Below, in pieces: positions 1-9,013 of a DNA stretch of 64,000 nucleotides. A program made the position numbers and the translations under genes. Each line of letters starts with the position of its first letter. Within the stretch, counting starts at the first letter, position 1. This DNA comes from Halobacillus litoralis (GTDB taxonomy: Bacteria > Bacillota > Bacilli > Bacillales > Halobacillaceae): positions 1,257,001 through 1,321,000 of the forward strand of contig NZ_CP026118.1 in the NCBI RefSeq assembly GCF_004101865.1, in the 5' to 3' direction. Under the pieces are notes generated by a model. It was not told where the DNA came from. It saw only the letters and a program-made list of their open reading frames with translations, and ran no database searches.

Positions 1-1599
1 TAACATCTGCAAGTACTCCTCCAGGTCAAGCGTTTCTCCTAGAGTCTGCTCATATTGGACGATTGAATGCAACAGTTCAGCAAGGTTGTCCAATCGCTGT
101 TGGTCTCCATCTTCTCTTCTGTATGCTTCATAACCTGTCACTTGTAATGCCTCTTGAAGAAGCTCAGAAACTTTCATTGTCTTCCTTTTCTCTCTCAAAG
201 ATTCAATCGCATTGATGAATGATTCAGCACCTGTACGTTGTAACCGTTCGTGATCAGCATATTTCTTCAAGGTCTGATACAGGGATAGGCGATCTTCTTC
301 GGCCTTTTGTCTGATAAAGCTCATTCTTTTTTTCCCGATCTGTCTTTTCGGGACATTGACGATTCTATTAAAAGATAAGTCATCTCCAACTGCAATCAAA
401 CGTAAATGGGCTAGCGCATCTTTGATTTCCATCCGATCGAAAAATTTAAACCCGCCATAAATCGTGTACTCGATATTCTCAGCAATCAATTCCTGTTCGA
501 TAAAACGAGATAAATAATTGGCTCTGTATAAAACGGCAATCTCACTTAATCGAGCTTGATTTTGTTCTACGATCCTTTTCATCTGCTGAACAATCCATTT
601 CGATTCCTGGATCTCATCTTTACCGTGATAATGAATCACCTTCACTCCAGGAGGATTGATCGGTGTCATATCTTTATCAACACGGAAATAATTATTCTGG
701 ATCAAAGCGTTGCCGAGGGATAAGATTTCCGGAGTGGAACGATAATTTTCTTTCAATAAAACCGTTTGAGCTTCTGGAAAGTATTCTTCAAAATCTACCA
801 TATACTTAGGATCTGCTCCCCGCCATTCATAGATCGTCTGGTCAGGATCCCCGACCACGAACAAGTTTCCGTGCTTTTCTGAAAGCATTTTAACTAGTTC
901 AAACTGTTTGAAGCTGCTATCCTGAAACTCATCGACTTGCAGATAGTAAAGACGGTCCTGCCACTTTTCAAGTACTTCTTTATATTGTTCAAATAAAACA
1001 AATACAAAATTAAGTAAATCATCAAAGTCGAGGCCATACACCCGTTTCTGCTTTTTCAAGTAATATTGAATGATCTGACTATCGAGATCTCCAGCTTTTT
1101 CAACAGCCGGCATTTCCCCTCGTAGGATCATTTGCTGGACGTAATGGGTATTCCCTTTCAACATCCCGACTTTGTCCAGTATCCTTTTAAACGTTTTGTC
1201 ATTCATCTTTAAGCCCATATCTTCAAAGATCTCACGTAACAAGACTTTTTGATCCTCAACATCTAAGATCACAAAGTTTTTCGGGTAAAATAACCGGTGG
1301 ATATCTTCGCGAAGAACCCTCACACAAAACCCATGGTATGTTGTAATGAAACCTGTATCTTGTTCACCGCCGATCAATTTCTTCACCCGTCTTCGCATTT
1401 CATGAGCAGCTTTATTCGTAAACGTGACGGACAACATATTTGAAGGATCAATACCCAGCTCATTGACAATAAAAGCATAACGGTGTGTCAATGCACGCGT
1501 CTTACCTGACCCTGCTCCGGCAATAACACGAACATAGCCTTCTGTGGAGACCACTGCTTCTTGTTGAGCGTTGTTCAAACCGTTCAATAGTTCTTCCAT
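1..1599 (-). CDS. UvrD/Rep-type SF1 DNA helicase (partial, C-terminus outside window)
   Basis: ATP-dependent 3'-5' DNA helicase of superfamily 1, acting in DNA repair or replication restart. The reading frame is open from the ATG at 1599 to the left edge, giving 533 residues. Motifs in order: Q-motif LNNAQQEAV near residue 8, Walker A GAGSGKT near 28, motif Ia TFTNKAA, then VDEFQDSS (Walker B, DEFQD), GDPDQTIYEWRG (motif III) and KENYRST (motif IV). The amino end (MEELLNGLNNAQQEA) differs from classical PcrA and looks more like the B. subtilis YjcD group; that subfamily call is from memory. SD GGAAGGTGAG lies directly upstream. An extended -10 (TG-C-TATAAT) and a LexA-like box sit in front of it. 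Confidence 0.93.
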   Translation of the reverse strand, partial: MEELLNGLNNAQQEAVVSTEGYVRVIAGAGSGKTRALTHRYAFIVNELGIDPSNMLSVTFTNKAAHEMRRRVKKLIGGEQDTGFITTYHGFCVRVLREDIHRLFYPKNFVILDVEDQKVLLREIFEDMGLKMNDKTFKRILDKVGMLKGNTHYVQQMILRGEMPAVEKAGDLDSQIIQYYLKKQKRVYGLDFDDLLNFVFVLFEQYKEVLEKWQDRLYYLQVDEFQDSSFKQFELVKMLSEKHGNLFVVGDPDQTIYEWRGADPKYMVDFEEYFPEAQTVLLKENYRSTPEILSLGNALIQNNYFRVDKDMTPINPPGVKVIHYHGKDEIQESKWIVQQMKRIVEQNQARLSEIAVLYRANYLSRFIEQELIAENIEYTIYGGFKFFDRMEIKDALAHLRLIAVGDDLSFNRIVNVPKRQIGKKRMSFIRQKAEEDRLSLYQTLKKYADHERLQRTGAESFINAIESLREKRKTMKVSELLQEALQVTGYEAYRREDGDQQRLDNLAELLHSIVQYEQTLGETLDLEEYLQML

Positions 1600-1614
1600 A
1601 AAACTCACCTTCCA

Positions 1615-1635
1615 AGAACATTTGTTTGTATTATA
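1615..1635 (-). promoter_or_regulatory. Candidate LexA (DinR) box and -10 element of the helicase gene
   Basis: AGAACATTTGTTTG at 1615-1628 matches 12 of 14 positions of the Bacillus LexA consensus CGAACRNRYGTTYG. On the minus strand it lies immediately downstream of TATAAT (1635 to 1630), which carries an upstream TG (extended -10). A repressor there would cover the transcription start. SOS control is inference from the match and from the helicase function. Confidence 0.45.
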
Positions 1636-1719
1636 GCACATCCATGTCCAACGAAACCTGCCTGATCTGTTTATCTGAGCAATAGAACGGTTATGAGAAA
1701 ACAGAAGGAGATGAATGAT

Positions 1720-2838
1720 ATGAATAAAGATTTCAACATACTTTTTGAAGAGAAGAAATTAAAAGATAAGCTATTTAAGAACCGGTATATCGTTGCGCCC
1801 ATGACAAGAGTGAGTGCTGTAAATAATGGATTAGCGAATGAACGAATGAAACAATACTATGAGCGTTATGCCAAGGGTGGATTCAGTGCCATCATCAGTG
1901 AAGGGATCTATCCAGACGAGGAGTATTCACAAGGGTATGATAACCAACCCGGAATGGCCAATGAAAATCATAGGGATGCGTGGAAACCAATCGTCCGAAA
2001 CGTCCAGGCACACGGCGCCCTTTTTCTTGCTCAAATCATGCATGCTGGGGCACAGTCTCAAGGGAATCCGCACCGAAGCCATTCAATCGGACCTTCTGAA
2101 GTAGCTCCAAAGAATGACCAGCTTCCTTTTTATGGCGGCAATGGCCCATTCCCAACTCCAAGAATAATGACTCATGAGGATATGGAGAATGTTAAGAAGT
2201 CCTTCGCCAAATCTGCATTACTTGCAAAAGAAGCAGGATTTGACGGAATCGAAATTCATGGAGCTAATGGATATTTGCTCGACCAATTTCTGACCGATTA
2301 CTTTAACCAAAGAGAAGATGAATACGGTGGAACGACTCAGAATCGCATTCGATATGTATTGGAAGTGATCGAAGAAGTAAGAAAAGCCGTAGGAGAAGAT
2401 TATATTGTCGGTATTCGGATTTCCCAGGGCAAAGCTTCCGATGGGGACCACCGTTGGGCGTTAGGTGAAACAGATGCACGGACGATTTTTGGAGAACTTG
2501 GCAATGCCCCACTCGATTTTATTCACGTTACCGATGAAGATGTTACACAGGCCGGATTTGGCGAAGGATCACTATCTATGGCGACAGCCGCTAAAACTTT
2601 CAGCCATTTACCTGTCATAGCAAATGGAAAACTTGAGTCCCCTGAGAAAGCATCCTCTCTATTAGAGAAAAATGAGGCAGATTTCATCAGTTTGGGTACA
2701 AGTGCTTTGGTGAACCCAGATGCTCCAAATCGGATCCGTGAGGGAAAGCCTTTAGAACCATTTGATTTCAAGTCCATTATGCTCCCGCAAGCTGATATTA
2801 AAAGTCACGAACTGACGAAAGAACTTCTTAGAAAATGA
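1720..2838 (+). CDS. Old Yellow Enzyme family NADH:flavin oxidoreductase
   Basis: FMN-dependent TIM-barrel oxidoreductase reducing activated alkenes, probably cytoplasmic. Visible family motifs are APMTR near the amino end, HAGAQS, EIHGANGYLLDQFL, the YGG turn (EDEYGGT) and the C-terminal phosphate-binding stretch ISLGTSALVNPD. Length 372 aa is normal for the family. An ATG at 1693 is also in frame, but AGAAGGAG at 1703-1710 sits 9 bases before the ATG at 1720, so the shorter start is chosen. It is a single-gene unit, divergent from the helicase, and closed by a strong hairpin at 2910. The physiological substrate cannot be read from sequence. Confidence 0.9.
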   Translation: MNKDFNILFEEKKLKDKLFKNRYIVAPMTRVSAVNNGLANERMKQYYERYAKGGFSAIISEGIYPDEEYSQGYDNQPGMANENHRDAWKPIVRNVQAHGALFLAQIMHAGAQSQGNPHRSHSIGPSEVAPKNDQLPFYGGNGPFPTPRIMTHEDMENVKKSFAKSALLAKEAGFDGIEIHGANGYLLDQFLTDYFNQREDEYGGTTQNRIRYVLEVIEEVRKAVGEDYIVGIRISQGKASDGDHRWALGETDARTIFGELGNAPLDFIHVTDEDVTQAGFGEGSLSMATAAKTFSHLPVIANGKLESPEKASSLLEKNEADFISLGTSALVNPDAPNRIREGKPLEPFDFKSIMLPQADIKSHELTKELLRK

Positions 2839-2909
2839 GTGCTATTTAGTAAAGCGGGGTTATAATCTGAATGACAGAAGCAACTTAAATATACGAATCC
2901 CTTTATTTT

Positions 2910-2946
2910 AAAAGCCCCTGTCCGTATTAAACGGACAGGGGCTTTT
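2910..2946. terminator. Bidirectional rho-independent terminator
   Basis: Perfect 16-bp stem (AAAAGCCCCTGTCCGT and complement) with the loop ATTAA, with A/T runs on both sides, between the convergent oxidoreductase and PAS-STAS genes. Confidence 0.9.
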
Positions 2947-2953
2947 AAAGGAT

Positions 2954-3697
2954 TCACTCAAACCTTGGTTTCAAACCATTATCTAAAAAGTATTTCGTGG
3001 CCTGCTGTATATTCATAAAAGTCCGGACGCCTTCCAACTTGATGTTATTCTGAGTGAACTGCATAACGACTTGTGGACGCATGCCGGCCAGGACAACTTC
3101 AATTCCTAAAAGTTTTAAACTCATCATTAAATTTTTCAATAACACCGCCCACTCTTGATCGATCACTGTAATACCAGAAAATTGGATCGCAAGACGGCTC
3201 ACATTTTGTTCTTGACACAAAACTGGAACTCTCTCTAATAGAATGTGCCTTTGTTCTTCCCTTAGAATCGGTTGCAATGGCAAAAGGGCGTATCCTTTGG
3301 CTATCATTACTACATTTGCTGTCATCTCTTCGATCATATGGACCAGCTGTTTCTCTCTTTGTGCCTGCTCGGTAATATCGAATATTCTCGTCAAAATGAA
3401 TGTTTGCCCTTCATGTGAAAATTGTTTCGTGTACAACTGTAGCACCATGTCTTTGCCTTTCCAATGAAAGTCCATTCCTTCAAAAGTTACTTCGTCTTTC
3501 TCTTCTTTTGATTTTGTAATTACTTTTTTCTCTGGTGCAAGATCCGGATAAATATCATGAAGGTTCTCTCCAACAATGCGTACATCCTGTAATTGAAACA
3601 TTTCCAAATAGGCTGGGTTGACATAAGTGACTGTGAACTCTTCATCACAGATCAATACGCCCTCGTCCAAAAGATCCATTGCATTTCGTAACAGCAT
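2954..3697 (-). CDS. PAS-STAS domain protein, RsbR-like co-antagonist
   Basis: Cytoplasmic sensor-type protein of 247 aa. Residues about 5-115 form a PAS domain (GVLICDEEFTVTYVNPAYLEMF, ending at a PAC-like DITEQAQREKQL); residues about 130-240 form a STAS domain with IQFSGITVIDQEWA and LLGIEVVLAGMRPQVV, the latter being the hallmark of RsbR paralogues (consensus LAGIRPEIA). RsbR proteins build the stressosome that feeds sigma-B. The usual globin-like N-domain is replaced by PAS, as in YtvA, but no Cys-containing LOV motif (NCRFLQ) is present, so it is not expected to bind flavin by that route. Start ATG has GAGGGGA seven bases upstream. Monocistronic; no kinase or phosphatase partner nearby. 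Confidence 0.8.
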   Translation of the reverse strand: MLLRNAMDLLDEGVLICDEEFTVTYVNPAYLEMFQLQDVRIVGENLHDIYPDLAPEKKVITKSKEEKDEVTFEGMDFHWKGKDMVLQLYTKQFSHEGQTFILTRIFDITEQAQREKQLVHMIEEMTANVVMIAKGYALLPLQPILREEQRHILLERVPVLCQEQNVSRLAIQFSGITVIDQEWAVLLKNLMMSLKLLGIEVVLAGMRPQVVMQFTQNNIKLEGVRTFMNIQQATKYFLDNGLKPRFE

Positions 3698-4172
3698 CTT
3701 CGATTCCCCTCGTACTTGTCGAAGCTCATACTATTATTATGAGCCTAATTACTATAAAATCAAGAAGATTCGACACTATTTTCTAAAAATTATGAACATT
3801 TATACTTAAGTTTGAATTATGAAAGAAAATCAAGTATTTCAGTGGTTGGATATTCAACTTTTTGGAGTTTTTTTATTATCGTCGATTTGAAGAGCGGGAA
3901 CCGTTGATCCGACAGATGGCAAAAAAGTAAGAAAACAGCAATTGACAATATGTGAATAGTTAGGCATTCAGTTGCTGTATTAAAAATCATTAAATAATAA
4001 GCATCATCTTCATTTAATTATGTAGTTTTCATTTCGTAAATGTTAAAAAAAATGAGTCTGACCGACCACAAATAAATGGTACATTTTGCTATGAAACGTC
4101 TTAATTATTTGTTATTCAGACTTTAAACGCTCAATTTTCCTAGTCAATTCCACCCCGCTTATCTATCCTTCA
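3698..4172. other. Gene-free AT-rich intergenic region
   Basis: About 475 bases between the divergent PAS-STAS and phoD genes with no supportable ORF. It contains a hairpin at 3935-3978 (ACAGCAATTGA paired with TCAGTTGCTGT, one mismatch, 22-base loop). No recognised riboswitch. Confidence 0.5.
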
Positions 4173-4214
4173 TTTACATCTATTTACAACAAATTAAAAG
4201 AGTCTCTTTATAAT
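4173..4214 (+). promoter_or_regulatory. PhoP-box-like repeats and -10 of the phoD-tatC-phoX-tatA operon
   Basis: TTTACA occurs at 4173-4178 and again at 4183-4188, ten bases apart, as expected for the TT(A/C/T)ACA direct repeats bound by PhoP in Bacillus. A TATAAT sits at 4209-4214, placing the repeats where an activator replaces the -35. Only two clear repeats are visible; phosphate control is inferred from these and from the operon's content. Confidence 0.6.
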
Positions 4215-4259
4215 GGGGGATGTTTCATTTGATAAAGATCCAGAAAGGAGCATCCATCA

Positions 4260-6014
4260 ATGGCAAAAGACAAGACGATGCAAGATTGGATTCAGAATCT
4301 CGATGAAGAAACCTTACATAAAGGTGTGGACCGGAGAGGGTTTCTTCAAGGAGCAGGAAAGATTGCAGGCCTTTCTTTAGGGATGGTCATCGCTCAGTCG
4401 ATGGGCGGAATGGCGGTTCATGCGGATAATGTTGAATTCCAGGAGTATCCGTTTTCACTTGGAGTGGCCTCCGGAGATCCGCTTTCAGACAGTGTTGTTA
4501 TTTGGACACGTCTTGCAACAGACCCACTGAACGGCGGTGGCATGCCGGACCGGAAGATTGCTGTCAAATGGGAAGTAGCCAAAGATCAACATTTCCGTCA
4601 AATCGTCCAGCGCGGAACGGAAAAGGCCAGCCCGTCCCTCGCCCATTCAGTTCATGCAGAAGTTTGGAATCTTGAAGCCAACACTGAGTTTTACTACCGC
4701 TTCAAAGTCGGAAAAGATTTCAGCCCAATTGGGAAAACAAAAACGCTTCCTCATCCAGATGCTGATGTTTCAAGTTTAGCTTTTGCTTTTGCTTCCTGTC
4801 AGCAGTATGAGCATGGATACTATACCGCTTACAAACATATGGCCAAAGAAGACCTTGACCTTGTGTTTCACCTAGGAGATTACATTTATGAATACGGTCC
4901 AGATGAGTATGTCGCTAGTACAGGTAACGTACGGTCGCACAAAGGACCCGAAATCCGAACTCTGGAAGACTACCGCAACCGACACGCCCAATACCGTTCA
5001 GATCACGATTTACAATCGGCCCATGCTGCATTTCCCTGGGTTGTTACATGGGATGACCATGAAGTAGAGAATAATTATGCAGATCGGATCCCTGAAAAAG
5101 GACAATCCATCGAGGAGTTTGTCAAACGCCGAGTTGCCGCTTACCAAGCCTATTATGAACACATGCCTCTAAGGCAATCGTCAATGCCGCACGGAGAAGA
5201 TATGCAGTTGTACCGTCAGTTTTCCTATGGAAATTTAGCTAATTTCTTGGTTTTGGATACACGTCAATATCGTTCGGACCAAGCGAATGAAGATAAGAGC
5301 TCGCCGCAAACGGAAGAATCTCTAAACCCAGAGCGTACTCTATTGGGTAACGAACAAGAAAACTGGGTGTGCGACCATCTCGAACGTTCGAACTCCTCCT
5401 GGAATGTACTCGCCCAGCAAATTTTCTTCGCCAAAAGAAATTATGGACCTAGTCGGGACCAGCCATTGTACAGCATGGACGGCTGGGATGGATACACACC
5501 TGCAAGAGAACGAATTATTGATTTTGCCCGTAAGAAAAACCAGAATAACCTGATCGTATTGACAGGGGATGTGCATGCCAACTGGGCATCCAACCTCCTT
5601 GCAGACTTTGATGAACTGACTTCTCAAATCCTAGGAGCTGAGTTCGTTGGGACGTCGATCACTTCAGGTGGAAACGGATCGGACAAACGAGCCGACACCG
5701 ACCGCATCCTTGCCCAAAATGAACATATAAAATTTTTCAATGATTATAGAGGATACGTCCGATGTCATGTCACTCCCACCCAGTGGAAGACCGATTATCG
5801 GGTGGTCCCTTTTGTGACTCAACCAGGGGCTGATATTTCCACACGAGCGTCTTTTGCCTATGAAAAAGATGCAGATGGCCTGAAAGAAGTAGCGGCAACT
5901 GTTATACCCCAAGGAAAACAAAAATCTTCCGAGGTGGAAGAAGACCGCCATAAAGCTCACTCCCGAGCCCATGAGAAACAAGCCCATAAAGGGAAAAAGA
6001 AACAACTGTACTAG
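4260..6014 (+). CDS. phoD: Alkaline phosphatase D / phosphodiesterase, Tat-exported
   Basis: Secreted PhoD-family metallophosphatase that releases phosphate from phosphodiesters such as teichoic acids. The amino end is a twin-arginine signal: RRGFLQ at residues 25-30, a hydrophobic stretch 35-52 and a VHA cleavage site at 53-55. A PhoD N-terminal domain (FSLGVASGDPLSDSVVIWTRL) precedes the catalytic part with FASCQQYEHGYYTAY, HLGDYIYEYG, WDDHEVENNYAD and LTGDVHANW, which carry the metal ligands. The 584-aa product ends in a Lys/His-rich tail (residues about 555-584) that could bind the anionic wall. SD AGAAAGGAG is 9 bases upstream. It is the first gene of an operon with its own Tat translocase, behind PhoP-like repeats. 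Confidence 0.95.
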   Translation: MAKDKTMQDWIQNLDEETLHKGVDRRGFLQGAGKIAGLSLGMVIAQSMGGMAVHADNVEFQEYPFSLGVASGDPLSDSVVIWTRLATDPLNGGGMPDRKIAVKWEVAKDQHFRQIVQRGTEKASPSLAHSVHAEVWNLEANTEFYYRFKVGKDFSPIGKTKTLPHPDADVSSLAFAFASCQQYEHGYYTAYKHMAKEDLDLVFHLGDYIYEYGPDEYVASTGNVRSHKGPEIRTLEDYRNRHAQYRSDHDLQSAHAAFPWVVTWDDHEVENNYADRIPEKGQSIEEFVKRRVAAYQAYYEHMPLRQSSMPHGEDMQLYRQFSYGNLANFLVLDTRQYRSDQANEDKSSPQTEESLNPERTLLGNEQENWVCDHLERSNSSWNVLAQQIFFAKRNYGPSRDQPLYSMDGWDGYTPARERIIDFARKKNQNNLIVLTGDVHANWASNLLADFDELTSQILGAEFVGTSITSGGNGSDKRADTDRILAQNEHIKFFNDYRGYVRCHVTPTQWKTDYRVVPFVTQPGADISTRASFAYEKDADGLKEVAATVIPQGKQKSSEVEEDRHKAHSRAHEKQAHKGKKKQLY

Positions 6015-6041
6015 CATGAGTCGTCAAAGGAGGCTGATAAA

Positions 6042-6773
6042 ATGGAAGATCGCCATGTGGAGCTCATAGGTCATTTGGAGGAATTGCGGGGAAGAGCCAT
6101 TAAGACGGCCCTCGCCTTTATCAGCTTTCTAATCGCAGGACTCGTCTTTGTCAAACCTATTTACGAGTGGCTCATCAAAGATTTAGAGATGAAGCTTGCG
6201 ATTCTTGGGCCAAGTGATATTCTATGGGTCTATTTGATGATTGCTGCCGTTTTCTCCTTAGCAGCGACCATCCCCGTTGCTGCCTATCAAACCTGGCGCT
6301 TCGTGTCACCAGGCATGAGTCAAAAGGAAAGAACAGTAACGCTGCGTTTTATCCCAGCCTTGTTCTTTTTGTTCATTTTTGGAATTGCATTCGGATATTT
6401 TTTGCTGTTCCCGATTGTCCTTGACTTTTTGACTGCCCTGTCTGAAGGTCAATTCCAAACGATGTTTACAGCGGAAAAATACTTCCGCTTCATGTTAAGT
6501 ATGACCGTGCCTTTCGGACTTTTGTTTGAGATGCCATTGATTCTTGTGTTCTTGACTGTGCTCGGAATCTTGAATCCAACCAATCTGAAAAGATCAAGGA
6601 AGATCTCTTATTTTCTTTTGATTGTGATTTCAGTATTGATCACACCGCCGGATTTCCTTTCCGACGTACTCGTCATTGTCCCTTTACTCGTTTTATATGA
6701 AATCAGTGTCACATGTTCCGTATTGGCGTATAAAAGGCGTCAGACAACGCTGGACTCTGATTCAGTTGCATGA
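6042..6773 (+). CDS. tatC: Sec-independent protein translocase subunit TatC
   Basis: Polytopic membrane protein that recognises twin-arginine signals and, with TatA, moves folded proteins across the membrane. The 243-aa protein shows the N-terminal signature ELIGHLEELRGR, six hydrophobic segments, the conserved FVSPGM loop (residues about 88-93) and ITPPDFLSD before the last segments. It starts 27 bases after phoD with SD AAAGGAGG and lies between two Tat substrates, so its first clients are probably PhoD and the PhoX-like protein of the same operon. B. subtilis places TatCd beside phoD in the same way. Confidence 0.96.
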   Translation: MEDRHVELIGHLEELRGRAIKTALAFISFLIAGLVFVKPIYEWLIKDLEMKLAILGPSDILWVYLMIAAVFSLAATIPVAAYQTWRFVSPGMSQKERTVTLRFIPALFFLFIFGIAFGYFLLFPIVLDFLTALSEGQFQTMFTAEKYFRFMLSMTVPFGLLFEMPLILVFLTVLGILNPTNLKRSRKISYFLLIVISVLITPPDFLSDVLVIVPLLVLYEISVTCSVLAYKRRQTTLDSDSVA

Positions 6774-6808
6774 ACATCATTTTCATAACACCTTAAGGAG
6801 GCTATAAA

Positions 6809-8242
6809 ATGAATAAACACCAGATGGACCGAAGATCTTTTCTTAAAGCAAGCGGGATCAGCACGGCAGCCCTTGCTCTTGGCACTACTGGGTTAATGTC
6901 GTTTAGCGACAGCAAAGTTTTTGCCGGCACCGCTAAAAACAACAAGGCAACAGGAGGCTATGGCCCCCTTATCAAAGATCCAGGTGGAGTGATGGACCTC
7001 CCCCGCGGATTCCAATACCGCATCATTTCAGAAGAAGGAGGGAAACTCTCTGATGGTCGACCGATTCCTGAGAAGTTCGATGGCATGGCTGCCTTTTCAG
7101 GTCCCAACAATTCAACCGTTTTAGTAAGAAACCATGAACTGAGTGGAAACAGCAAATACCCAGTCATCGGAAAAAACCCTTATCGCAAAGAAGAAACGGG
7201 TGGAACAACATCCTTGGTCGTTGGTCCTAATCGTAAAGTTACCAAGGAATATGTCTCTTCATCCGGGACCATCCGAAACTGCGCAGGTGGCGCAACACCT
7301 TGGGGCACCTGGCTCACTTGTGAAGAAACACTGGAAGAAGGGCACGGCTACGTTTTTGAAGTCGATCCAAAAAATCCCGAGAACAAAATTTCCAAGACTC
7401 CGATCCGGGATATGGGCGCCTTTTCACATGAAGCGACAGCGATCGATCCGGCGACAGGCATCGTTTACCTGACAGAAGATGCCGGTCCGAGCTATCTTTA
7501 TCGTTTCCTTCCGAACGATCGCAGTCAAAAAATCGGTGCTTTGCAAAAAGGGGGTACACTTCAAGCAGCTGCCGTCGAAGAGTTGAGTACAGATGAAATG
7601 AGTAAATTCCATACCGGCCAAAAGTTCGGCATCGTTTGGAAAAATGTCGATCCTGAAAAGCCGACATTGGATGCCGGTAACAAAGGATGTATCGCATTCA
7701 GTCGTTTGGAAGGGGCTTATTTCGAAGGCGGCGTTTTCTGGTTTGATGATACATCTGCGGGAGACAAAAACCTTGGCCGAGTCTATCGCTATATTCCGGC
7801 GTCAAATACACTTGAACTATTCTATGAATCTACCTCTCAAAACGATTTAGAAATGCCGGATAACATTTGCATTACTCCTTGGGGAGACTTATGGATTGCA
7901 GAAGATGGCGGTGGTGTCGACCGGGTGATCGGCATGACCCCTGAAGGAGGAACCTACGTGTTTGCTGAAAACAAAGCGAACAGCTCAGAACTTGCAGGAC
8001 CTACGTTTTCTACGGACGGAAAAACATTCTTCATCAACATACAGTCTCCCGGTATGACATTTGCGATCTGGGGGCCATTCCCAAGAAAGAATGCCGCACG
8101 CAGGAGACTGATGGGCCATGCCGCTCCCCCTGCCCCTTATGCACCAAAAGTGTCGGACAAACTATCGGCTTTTGCAGAGGTTCAAGGGATGTCTGATTTA
8201 GAAGCAGCTGCATTCGAACGCCATGGTATGCCTATCTTATAA
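6809..8242 (+). CDS. phoX: PhoX-family alkaline phosphatase (DUF839), Tat-exported
   Basis: Extracellular calcium/iron-dependent phosphomonoesterase of the PhoX family, 477 aa. A twin-arginine signal is present: RRSFLK at residues 8-13, hydrophobic region 17-32, likely cleavage after VFA at 37-39. The mature part has the family pattern of beta-propeller strands with [43 protein letters not shown] and the late [14 protein letters not shown]. It starts 35 bases after tatC behind AAGGAGG. PhoX enzymes do not need zinc and act on monoesters, which complements the diesterase PhoD. B. subtilis 168 lacks this gene in its phoD operon, so the arrangement is distinctive. Confidence 0.9.
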   Translation: MNKHQMDRRSFLKASGISTAALALGTTGLMSFSDSKVFAGTAKNNKATGGYGPLIKDPGGVMDLPRGFQYRIISEEGGKLSDGRPIPEKFDGMAAFSGPNNSTVLVRNHELSGNSKYPVIGKNPYRKEETGGTTSLVVGPNRKVTKEYVSSSGTIRNCAGGATPWGTWLTCEETLEEGHGYVFEVDPKNPENKISKTPIRDMGAFSHEATAIDPATGIVYLTEDAGPSYLYRFLPNDRSQKIGALQKGGTLQAAAVEELSTDEMSKFHTGQKFGIVWKNVDPEKPTLDAGNKGCIAFSRLEGAYFEGGVFWFDDTSAGDKNLGRVYRYIPASNTLELFYESTSQNDLEMPDNICITPWGDLWIAEDGGGVDRVIGMTPEGGTYVFAENKANSSELAGPTFSTDGKTFFINIQSPGMTFAIWGPFPRKNAARRRLMGHAAPPAPYAPKVSDKLSAFAEVQGMSDLEAAAFERHGMPIL

Positions 8243-8265
8243 AACGAGAAAGAAGAGGTGATGAT

Positions 8266-8499
8266 ATGTTATCGAATATTGGAATTCCAGGTTTGGTACT
8301 CGTACTGGTCATCGCGTTGATCATTTTCGGACCATCCAAATTACCGGAAATCGGCCGCGCGTTCGGAAGTACACTAAAAGAATTCAAGAATGCAACCAAT
8401 GACTTGATGCATAGCAACAACGAGGAAAAAAGTCAGTCTTCTGAGGAAGACCAAAAGCTGAAAGTTGAGGAAGAAGAAAAGCAGAATACAGGAAGTTGA
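8266..8499 (+). CDS. tatA: Sec-independent protein translocase subunit TatA
   Basis: Pore-forming Tat component of 77 aa: one membrane helix ([16 protein letters not shown], residues about 6-21), the hinge [10 protein letters not shown], an amphipathic helix ([18 protein letters not shown]) and an acidic disordered tail. SD GAAGAGGTG precedes the ATG, 23 bases after the phosphatase stop. Together with TatC it makes a minimal TatAC system; no TatB is present, as usual in Gram-positives. Last gene of the operon, followed by a terminator at 8510. Confidence 0.95.
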   Translation: MLSNIGIPGLVLVLVIALIIFGPSKLPEIGRAFGSTLKEFKNATNDLMHSNNEEKSQSSEEDQKLKVEEEEKQNTGS

Positions 8500-8509
8500 T
8501 ATATTTACA

Positions 8510-8548
8510 ACAAACGTCCAGAGAATCTTCTGGACGTTTGTCCTTTTT
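8510..8548 (+). terminator. Terminator of the phoD-tatA operon
   Basis: Thirteen-bp perfect stem (ACAAACGTCCAGA and complement, 8510-8541) followed by CCTTTTTT. Confidence 0.9.
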
Positions 8549-8561
8549 TAAAAAAGAAAAA

Positions 8562-8607
8562 GTGCGTCAACGGTTCATAACACTGAGCCGTTGACGCACC
8601 TTTTTTT
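8562..8607. terminator. Bidirectional hairpin terminator
   Basis: GTGCGTCAACGGTTCA (8562-8577) pairs with TGAGCCGTTGACGCAC (8584-8599), one G-U pair, followed by seven T; an A-rich run on the other side makes it work for the minus-strand DUF3006 gene as well. Confidence 0.85.
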
Positions 8608-8812
8608 ATGCTTTTTCCATTTTATCCAGTTTAGGGATAATCGCAACATGCTTTAGATTGCCAATCGTATCAAATTGAATTTCCAGGCAGTCACCAGGTT
8701 TTACGAATGCAATCAAACGCTCTTTCAAGACAGAAAGTTCATTGTTATGTTCGGATTCTTCAACCAAAATCGCATAGGCCCCTTCATACCGGTCCAGTCT
8801 ATAATGATTCAC
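8606..8812 (-). CDS. DUF3006-like small protein
   Basis: A 68-aa soluble protein with the pattern MxxYRLDRYEGAYAILVEE followed by VKPGDCLEIQFD, which resembles the DUF3006 family (short beta-barrel proteins of unknown function, often beside metallo-beta-lactamase-like ComEC/nuclease genes). GTG start with AGGGGA nine bases upstream. It stands alone between the Tat operon and a TetR gene, so the context gives no hint of function. The family call rests on remembered pattern similarity. Confidence 0.65.
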   Translation of the reverse strand: MNHYRLDRYEGAYAILVEESEHNNELSVLKERLIAFVKPGDCLEIQFDTIGNLKHVAIIPKLDKMEKA

Positions 8813-8935
8813 CGATTCAATCCCCTTCTGTGTTATTTTAATGAAATACTATTATGCCGCAAATCATTTGAAAACTAAGCTATTTATAACTATTCCCTTA
8901 AGTTTTCTTGGCTAAACATGTCGAAAAATCATTCT

Positions 8936-8982
8936 ATGGACAACAGAAAATGTCCATGATACAATAGACTAACAAACGTTAG
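8936..8982 (+). promoter_or_regulatory. Promoter and candidate operators of the TetR-SMR operon
   Basis: TGGACA (8937-8942), a 17-base spacer and TACAAT (8960-8965) form a good housekeeping promoter. Two inverted repeats overlap it: ATGGACA/TGTCCAT (8936-8942 and 8951-8957) between the -35 and -10, and CTAAC-AAAC-GTTAG (8969-8982) at the transcription start. Either could be the binding site of the TetR protein encoded downstream. Confidence 0.65.
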
Positions 8983-9013
8983 TTAGTTTTTCAGAAAAGA
9001 AGAAGGTGATCAT

